From Icerya purchasi (taxonomy: Eukaryota > Arthropoda > Insecta > Hemiptera > Monophlebidae), in NCBI GenBank assembly GCA_039619475.1, contig CM077115.1, forward strand, positions 137,776,172 through 137,840,171: DNA of 64,000 nucleotides, read 5' to 3'. Under the pieces are notes generated by a model. It saw nothing but the letters and a program-made list of their open reading frames with translations. It made no database searches and had not been told where the DNA came from. Position 1 is the first letter of the stretch; each line of letters begins with the position of its first letter. The translations under genes and the position numbers were made by a program. This document shows, one piece after another, positions 55,801 through 64,000 of this stretch.

Positions 55801-58800
55801 TTATATTTAAACCGTTAATCAAACTCTAAGACTAGGACGAGTCATCGTCACCACGCAGGTGATCAGACCAATCGACTCCGAGACAGAAATTGAACCCGAG
55901 CCGCCGATGAAAAAAAAACACGCGATTGCTCTTAATTTTTGACACTACTCCATTATTAGCTTAATTTAAATAAAATTATACACAACTATAGAGTAGAAAT
56001 TATTATTTTTTATTACGCAAAAAGAGATAAATCGCGTAAATTTTTATAATTAGTGCTAAACTGTGTACGTATGCGTAAAGAATGGCATATTGCATATTGA
56101 ATGTGTTACGAAATTAACAATGAGAGAGAATTTTTGGTTATTTTCTTGTATTTTAAAAAGAAAAAAACCAACGTAGATTCCTATAATGATTAATAAATAT
56201 TTTTTAAGTAGAATGCGGAATTGAAATTTCTTGAACTATTAATGAAAAATTCTCTCGTTTCGCAATACGTTTTACGCCAATTTTTGTAACGGAAATTATT
56301 TTCTTCTAAAAAATAAGAAGCAAGACATACTAGTAGTGTGGTGGTTAATTGTTGAAAATCTGAGACAAGGAATAAAATTTCAGAAACTTTTCCCTAATTA
56401 AAAGTATATGAAAAATCGTTAAATCTCTCTTATGCTGGTAATTTAGATTTTATTAATATTAATAATAACCAAGTTGCAGGGGCCAAGAGCAAACTACCAG
56501 TCGGGTGCTGAGTTCGAAAATTAACGACGACGAGTAAAAATTATTAGAATTAAAAATCATTAACAGTCGCAGAAAGATAATAGTAAATTTGCATATTATT
56601 ATTATGTATATGCAGACAGATAGTATGGACGAGGAAATATGCATGCGTACTTGGAAGACAATTGTATATCGATAAATCAAACATTTACAGTCACTTTTAG
56701 ATGTACTCTTGCGTGTACTTTTGTTACATGTAGAATTCAGATAAGTGTTTTAATTCTGATGCAGCGAGAATGTATGAGTAGGTAATATCCATATTAACTA
56801 TTCTGCGTTGAAGAGATAAAAAAATACATTATTAATAACTTTCTGTTCGTGTAGATCGCTTTTAAAAAAAGCAGATGTTTTCCTTGACCTTCCCTATTTT
56901 ATAAATATTAACTAAATGTATATGAATTTAACTTATTCATTTATGATATATATATATATATACACATATATATAAAAACTGCGTCAGTCGAACGGCATTA
57001 CAAGTGAAATGTTTACGGAATGCAAAAACGAGGAAACAAAAATAATACATTGAAGTAAAGAAAAATATACTTAAAACTATAACAGAAATTACTTTTGTTA
57101 AATCAATAACAATGTGTAGATAATCCCGAATTAAACACCGCCGAAGTTTCACTTGCATTTACTAATTATACACGTATATGTAACACTATATATGGTAACA
57201 ATAAATATGTACATACAGGTAAAACTTCTGTAGTGTTTAATTCGATTTTTGCGGCTTCATTAACAATAACCAAAAATAAATGCCACAAATTTCATCATCT
57301 TTATCTCCACTGTAACTTTATTTGAAAATAAAAATAATTGATTCATGATGATCATAATAAGATATAAATACTTCAAATCTTAATGAATTTAAGTATCTTG
57401 AAAAACAGCATCCCAGCAAGTTCCATATTTTGTTTTTATCTAGCATTTATATTTACCACAGTAAACGTTATTTTATTCACATTTTCTTATCTATTATAAA
57501 ACTAATATTTTGTTTACCTATGCCAATAAACATTTAATTTTTTCGTATACCTGTTTTGTCTCTCTCGTTTTACGTTCCACTATACGGACACTAGAAAAGA
57601 AGTAGTTTAACAGATTTTGTTAGCTCGAAGAGTTTACTCTGTACGTCAAAACTTGCGGTGTCCCATAAAAAGTAAAAAGAAAACATATTTGTTAAAAGAA
57701 AAAGGTCTATGAAATTTTTTTGGGCAAATTATATATATATATATGGCACAGATTTCGTTCCGTCAGTTGTTTCGTGTTTATTACATGTTCATTCAGACGA
57801 GTTCGAAGATATTTTAAATTTTTTAGTTATAACAACTGGTTAGCAATTAAAAACTACGAAATGCAGCTTACTGTTATAAATATCTAATTTAATGTTTAAG
57901 TTTGCTTAGTGCGTTATTAATGAATTTACATTTATGCGAATTTGCGTAGAGAAATATCGTAACTGTAATCTCTGAATAAACACGATATTGTACTGTTAAT
58001 TTTTTAAACTAACCAGTCGGTAAATATTTGTTTAGTTTATTATAATTTCTGAGTATGTTGTTTTATATTGTTCAATAAAGTAATAAAAATTAAACTGCTA
58101 TAAGTTAATGATAAGCATAAACTAATTTAAGAGCTACGCTGCCCTCTGTGATTATGCGCAAGATCCAATTTCACAATGTGTAGTGCTTATAGATTTATTA
58201 CTTGAAGCTACTGAATTTCTTCACTCGGTATAATCGTGTAATTAAATATAAAGAGTATCGAATGAAAATTTTTCGAAATTTTAATTTAAATAAACGTCAT
58301 TTTGGATGCGAGCCGGTGTAGATAGGACAGGTTCTTTAACAGTAGCACGCCTTATTGCTATAATAACAACTGAATTTCATTTACTTTTTAAGTATTTCAA
58401 TATTGTAGCCGCCAATGATCACATTAATGTAACAACACGAATTTTTTATCGATTTTTTAATCGTTTAAAATTAATGAAAAGTTAATTTGTAATATTTGTA
58501 ACCCAGAATTTACATGTAAAGAAACATAATTCGTCGTGTTGGCAGTGCTCATTTAAATTACACTGAAATCTGGAAAATTTTAAATGTAGCGTATGCCTCG
58601 AATTATTTGAAAATTTCTGATCACTAACAGTTTTGCATATGTATATTTGTCAAACAGAAAAGTTTAAGGACACTTCAGAAATAAAGAAATGTTTAAGTCT
58701 CGGACGTTAAAATAGTTTTTTAACCAAAATTTCGAGAAAATTGATTTTGGCATTCCGCACACATATGATGATATACAGGAAATCCTAATAAGGTGAAACG

Positions 58801-61800
58801 TCAAAAGTATCAGATAAAATTTAATAACTCGGGAATAGCTTAACTTGTTAATTTTAAAATTGGATCATAAATCACAATTAAAATATTCTCTTTAAGAAAA
58901 TAGGTAACTTCAAGACAACTAGTTACCCTGGGCGACAAAAAAAAACAAAGAAACCTCAGGAATATGTAATATGGAATTTAAAACGATCTCAAACAGCATT
59001 TAAAAATTCATAACTCACCTCACCGGATAAACCTTTAAAAGTAAAATTTAAGGTACAATTATAAATCAAAAATCGGAAACTCTTTCATAAAATAACAAAA
59101 GTTAACGATAAAAAATTATTTAATGCTTCTGAGCACGAATGCAAATGTAAATGAACAGAGACAGAAAAAGGTTAATCCGCTACTATAAATAAAGCGGAGA
59201 CCTGTTTTATAACATTGTTCGATATATTTTTGAAATAACTTCGGCGTGAAAGGTAAAATAAACAGACTTTTGCAACGTATATTTAGCAATTCCGCTAGTA
59301 TGAACCGGATGAAGATGATTAATATTAATAATTAATTGGTCAAATGCGTAATCCAATGTTGTTTTAAAAATTTAGTATGTGGTCAGCCATATTTAAAAAG
59401 TTACAAACTCGCGGATTTCCGTCATTTAAAATTAACTGAATGAGAGTTTATTTTGTAGTAGTATATTCAAGGTTTCTTTTATTACCTGCGGTTTCGATTA
59501 TATGTGGTGGTCACATTCGTGTTTTTGGTATATGTATATTTTTTAATTTTGTTGTTTAGAGAAGTGAAACTCATCATACTACAACATCAGGTATATTACT
59601 GTTTCTTGCTTCTTTTTTTTACTATAACGTAATAAAATTATTAAATTAGGAGTTTGTGAAACCGTCTATCGATTACCCTTCAGCGAAGCTTGCTGGTTTT
59701 AAGAATTTTTGAAAAAGAGCAATAATGACACAACATTTTTTAAATGCACAAATGTACATTTCGGGAATACCGGGTGTGAAAAATACGTACGATATTACAA
59801 ATTTAAAATTGAATATATTTGTCTTGAATTTAGTATGATGTAAATATAAATTATGGTTATCTTTAATTTAATACACGAAACCTTCATTGCTTATTTGTTT
59901 CTTTTTCAATAAGCGCTAGTATCGAAAAAACGAAATATATTAAACATCTTTCTTTAACACATATTATAACTCTTATTAGTCATGTGTTTTTATATACTAT
60001 CCGGTCTTTAGTTCATTCCAAATAAAAGAAAAAGTGATTTCCACGGCATTTTCTTTAATTGCCCCTGAAATTAATGGATTTGATTTTAACTTGAATCTAA
60101 GCGTCTCTTAAGTATTTTAAAATTTAATGATTTCATTTTTTTTCAAAATACAATTATTTAGATACTATTGTACCTAGTTTTGGTGTACACCGGACTGTGT
60201 TCATAATTTTAGGTGCTTAATTAAATTCGTTTCAAAGAATTCTTCATCTTTTATATTACGTTTATTTTTTAAAGTAATTAATAAATGTGTGACGTTTTAA
60301 AAAGTATAACAACATTGCAATAATGTTAGCGGTGGCTATTTACTTATATAAAAATATATTTATCTCATTTAAAAAAAATGATATATTTTAATTCTATTAG
60401 AGTTTCCGCTCCATTTTATACTACAAATTTGTTCCGTGTACAAGGTGAAACCAATATAATTGTTATAGTCGAATATAACGAAAACAATAAATATGTAAAG
60501 TACATTATAATAAAACAGTAGAAAATGACTTTGTAAAGCATAAGTATTACATCTGATAATGATAAAAAATGCGAAGGTATAAGTGGACAAAATGTAATTT
60601 TTCTAATAACCTTAAGGTTGGCAGCGAATCCGTTCTGCATCAGCTCGTATTTTTAGATCTTATTTTTACTGAACTTTGCATAAAATAATCACAAACATCA
60701 CAGTTAAGTTTGAATTCGCAATTTTCTTCAGTTTGATCACATGCCGACTTGAAAGTTTTATCGTAATTGTAATAATTTTGTATGCATTTAATAAATATAG
60801 TGGTGACCCAATATCCGCAGTTTGTCGTGGCGTGACTAAAAAAAAAACACCCGATCAATGTTTTTTTAAATAAAATAAAAAGTGCATCGAAGATCTTATC
60901 TCGTGAACGTCGTATGCATTAATAAGCGTAATAGACCGATTTTTCCCAAACACTGCACCTATTCCACTTTCAGCTGAAGATGTTTCTGACCAAAGTTTTC
61001 TCGTTCTAAGTTTTACCTTCAATTTTTTTCATACTTTTCTTCATACGTAATAATTCATTTTCTGAAGTGTAAATTATAGCGTGTTGTGTACATACATACA
61101 AAAAATTAAATAACTTAAAACATAAAAATATTGTCATCGGTTGTCGTTCTACGTGTGATATAAATCTTTTTGGTAAAGTAAATTAAAATAAATTGAATAC
61201 TTCATTTATTTTTTGAAAATCTTCGCACATATTGATAGGAAAATAAAAGAAAAAAATGAGAACTCCGTTATGTACCATTTCGTCTTCGCTGATTTTCAGC
61301 AAAGGTAAAACTTGTAATTATTGATATCTATTTAATTATCAGAAAGTATGAAATAAAAATTAAAGTGGTTATGTGCTCTGGCTGAAAGTGAAGTTATGTC
61401 AGTATTTTTACTTCGATTTTCTAATTTTATTGTAAAACGGCCTGGTGAAATCATTTTGAAGATCTACATCTAGATTTCTAAGATAGTGCATTGTTGGAAA
61501 TTAAGCTAAAATAAAAGAGACTTTGGGAGAACAAAAAATTGATTTTTGTTATTTTTACTACTATTATTTTGAAACTAAAAATATTTAAACAGACGACAAC
61601 AATTATGGCTGAAAAAAAATGTTTTTTTGGACATGGTGAGCGGTCAACAGTAGATTTTAATTTGGCAAGAGCGTTATTATTTTGAATTTTTCGGGTTTGA
61701 AAATGGGATTCGAAACTAGTTTCACTAATATTGCTGCATAATGCTGTGATAGCTGATCGATAAAGAGAAAAACTTGAAATATATATTAAAAAAAAAAAAA

Positions 61801-62902
61801 TCAAACAATTTCGAGTCAGAAAAAAAATTCTAAATGTTGTACTTTAGGAAGTTTTAATTCTTTATATCTCACAGTTTTACCTGAAACTTTCACCGCCAAT
61901 AGATTACATATTTTTTAGCGTTTGAGAATGTGACATACATTAAACGACTAATTAAAATTAAAATTCTTAAATTCATATTTGGTCGTACAAGAAGTCTTTA
62001 CTGTAACATTTTTCTGAAATACTTAAATCGAAACTCGTTGTTTGCGTTTTTTATTTCAGATTTTGGTTATTCGTTTACATGAAAATTATCGATTTTTTTT
62101 TTTTTTTTTTTTTTTTCGAGAGTGCAATTTGTCATTTGGTGTTTGATGTTAAAACAATATATGCTCTTGCCATGATATTCCACTGAACCAATTATGAATA
62201 TAAAAATATCGGGTGAAACCGTTTTCAGTTTAACAAGCTTTTCAAACTTTTGTTTCGAAAAGACGAGAAATTTCAGTTCTCCCATACCAATTTGCGGTTT
62301 TTATTCAGATGTGTACTGTTTTTGTTTTTAAGTGTTGATATCAAAAAAGTTCTTCCTCTCTCTTCCCCTCCCTCTTTTTCTTCGCCTAAGCAAACGTTAA
62401 AATTATACAAAAATATGAAAATACGGCCTGTAACATGTAATGCTCCGTCGATATTTAACGTATTTAAATAGAAGTTAAGAGTTTGCGTGGAAATTTATAC
62501 ATTTAAAAAGAAAAAGGAGTTACCCATTAGTGTGTTAAGTAATCCGATGGGAATTCATGAATTAAACACAGCGAAATGGTCGCTGGACCTAATTAGTTCA
62601 AGTAAGTTGAACGTTCTTAGGAGCTTTCAATGGAAACTGATTTCATCATTAATGAGAATAACTTACCGCCTACGTAGATAACAAAGGGAAGAAGTCATCT
62701 GTTTTTGGTTAAATGTATATCTCAGAAGACACAATCTCTTAGTTTGTAGTAAAAACTCTAATAACAATTTTGACAATTTCTTTACAAATGTTTAATGTTA
62801 AATGTGTTTTTTGACTTTTCCGATAATAAACGTGTCTAGATCTTAAATTATATACGTTGTCATTGTCGTAAGATAATTTTATACGAAATTATATTTTTAT
62901 AG
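52883..62902 (+). other. putative 10-kb intron 1 of the plus-strand gene
   Basis: AT-rich with many T runs and short TA tracts (for example about 56945-56965). Apart from the patch at 55503-55900 I see no coding signal. The long hydrophobic frame at 54974-55237 is T-rich translation. Confidence 0.45.
55503..55900 (+). other. coding-like patch of unknown nature in the putative intron 1
   Basis: A 44-codon frame at 55503-55637 (MITSVVSGSNEESFFEEEVD, EPRIEIKISIEYEQQIFENI) is followed in other frames by YDDTDHDKCSGGSKIDDDDD and, after 55810, TTQVIRPIDSETEIEPEPP-MKKK. GC content is higher than the surroundings. It may be the acidic part of a broken transposon or an old pseudogene. No family is recognised. 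Confidence 0.35.
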
Positions 62903-62960
62903 AATACCAACAGCAATATGGGCATTGATCAAGTGGCGTTTTTGAACGAACCGTATCGTA
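62903..62960 (+). CDS. putative exon 2 of the unidentified plus-strand gene
   Basis: A 58-nt segment lies between acceptor TTTTTATAG and donor GTAAGTT. Read from phase 0 it gives NTNSNMGIDQVAFLNEPYR plus one nucleotide. The sequence does not look like random AT-rich translation and its phase matches both neighbours. Alternatively the ATG inside it could start a shorter isoform. Confidence 0.55.
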
Positions 62961-63947
62961 GTAAGTTTTTTTTCTTGTTTTTATGTTTTTTCAAATTTTA
63001 TTTGCTAAAAGCGTTACTTATATATAGTCTGTATATTGTCGACTTAGTCTACAAAAAAAATATGCGGGGTTAGTTCATTAAAAGTTAACGGATAACGAAA
63101 AACACGAATTCGTCATTAATTAGATGTAAATGATTATATGCAGATCGTTGTAAGTATGTTTGATTTCCGAAAATACCGTTGGTCTCTTTAAACTGATCGT
63201 AATAAAAAAAAGTAAAATTAAAAAAAAGCATTTTTTAATGGTCTACCAAAATTGATAAATCTGTGGTCGATTCGACAGTCGTTCCTCGTCCAGCAAGAAT
63301 TTACGCACTTTTATTCTGAAATAAGAGAACATTATAAATTCTTCAAGTTTTAGCGGATTGGTTTTTACACAAATCAGATGTTCACGTACAAAAAAGTATA
63401 CGTTACGGAAACTAGAAAAGGCTGAAGCATTTGATGGTTGCGCGAATGGTGAAATTTTTTTAAACTTGATATTACCTTCGGGAAATAGTTTTCTTATCAG
63501 ATCGACATGGTGTACGTGTTTCTGTGAAGTGTATCGGATTGAAATAATTCCCGATACTATATTGAAATTATTAAAGCGGTACTGTACTTGATAATTGTCA
63601 AAGTTGATGCAAAAAGAATGCAGCTGCCACCTTTGCCTAAGGACGCGATCTCTTTGGTCAATTACTTACAAAATATTTTTCTTTTCTAACAAACGTTCAT
63701 AGTGTTATCGTTGATATTATTGCCCTTTATTGTCTTTCGTATTGTGTTAATTACAAAGTGCTGTAAAAAAATTTTGTTAAAAATATAAACATGGTGAAAT
63801 GAATAATTTGCTGATGATGATAATAGAAAACATATCGTTTCGAAGTGAAATTTTATCGATTTAGTGCCTATTGAAATTGTTATAAGATACGTATTTATTG
63901 TATGCCAATTAAAGAGATATGATAAATACAAATTTGTAATTTTTTAG

Positions 63948-64000
63948 AGACGTATAGTGATTTCGATGAGTCGAGCAGCAGTGCTTTTCTACACAATGGG
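63948..64000 (+). CDS. putative exon 3 (partial, cut by window edge)
   Basis: After acceptor AATTTTTTAG, phase 1 joining gives K then TYSDFDESSSSAFLHNG, acidic and Ser-rich, open to the edge. Using the second AG two bases later gives an immediate stop, which fixes the acceptor. The gene continues beyond the window. Confidence 0.55.

Noticed and set aside
61478..61804. 108-codon minus-strand frame
   Set aside because: Low-complexity hydrophobic N-terminus from A/T runs, no homology signal.

Overview
The window is eukaryotic nuclear DNA: very AT-rich, with long introns and many DNA transposons and non-LTR retrotransposon remnants. The transposon types (mariner with DD34D and DD41D spacing, piggyBac-like, hAT, a TTAA-inserting element with a 'Mutator-like transposase' domain, a tRNA-derived SINE) fit an arthropod, most likely an insect. 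A hemipteran is a guess, because no sequence here fixes the order.

One gene dominates. On the minus strand, 45044 down to 13914 encodes the complete pre-rRNA 2'-O-methyltransferase FTSJ3/Spb1. I could resolve 14 coding exons with GT-AG junctions. Every phase is consistent, giving 2610 nt of CDS and 869 residues. The FtsJ catalytic tetrad (K31-D117-K157-E192) and the SAM motif are intact. The 13 introns hold most of the mobile DNA: a DD34D mariner in intron 3, a TTAA element nested in a SINE in intron 8, a LINE remnant and an inverted exon copy in intron 11, and a foldback repeat plus a second, older transposase relic in intron 13.

Left flank (1-13.9 kb): a decayed DD41D mariner (1737-3003), a ZBED/hAT element with perfect 8-bp target duplications (3993-5198), an I/Jockey/R1-like LINE relic (about 6.78-8.5 kb), and a nearly intact DD41D mariner with one internal stop codon (11301-12653). 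Two copies of a GC-rich-headed dispersed repeat lie at about 565 and 10565.

Right flank (45-64 kb): a hAT-type MITE (45714-46093), a decayed piggyBac-like transposase (about 47.4-49.1 kb), a short hairpin MITE (50225-50310) and an internally deleted piggyBac element (50414-51386). After these comes what looks like the start of a plus-strand gene. Its putative exons are at 52727-52882, 62903-62960 and 63948 to the window edge. They are phase-compatible, but I do not recognise the protein.

The most unusual signal is a 264-bp inverted, about 98.5% identical copy of FTSJ3 exon 13 with both its splice sites. It sits antisense in intron 11 (23530-23793), directly beside a reverse-transcriptase fragment. 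The primary transcript should therefore carry a long self-complementary pair spanning both splice sites of exon 13. I found no gene cluster that looks like a new multi-gene system.
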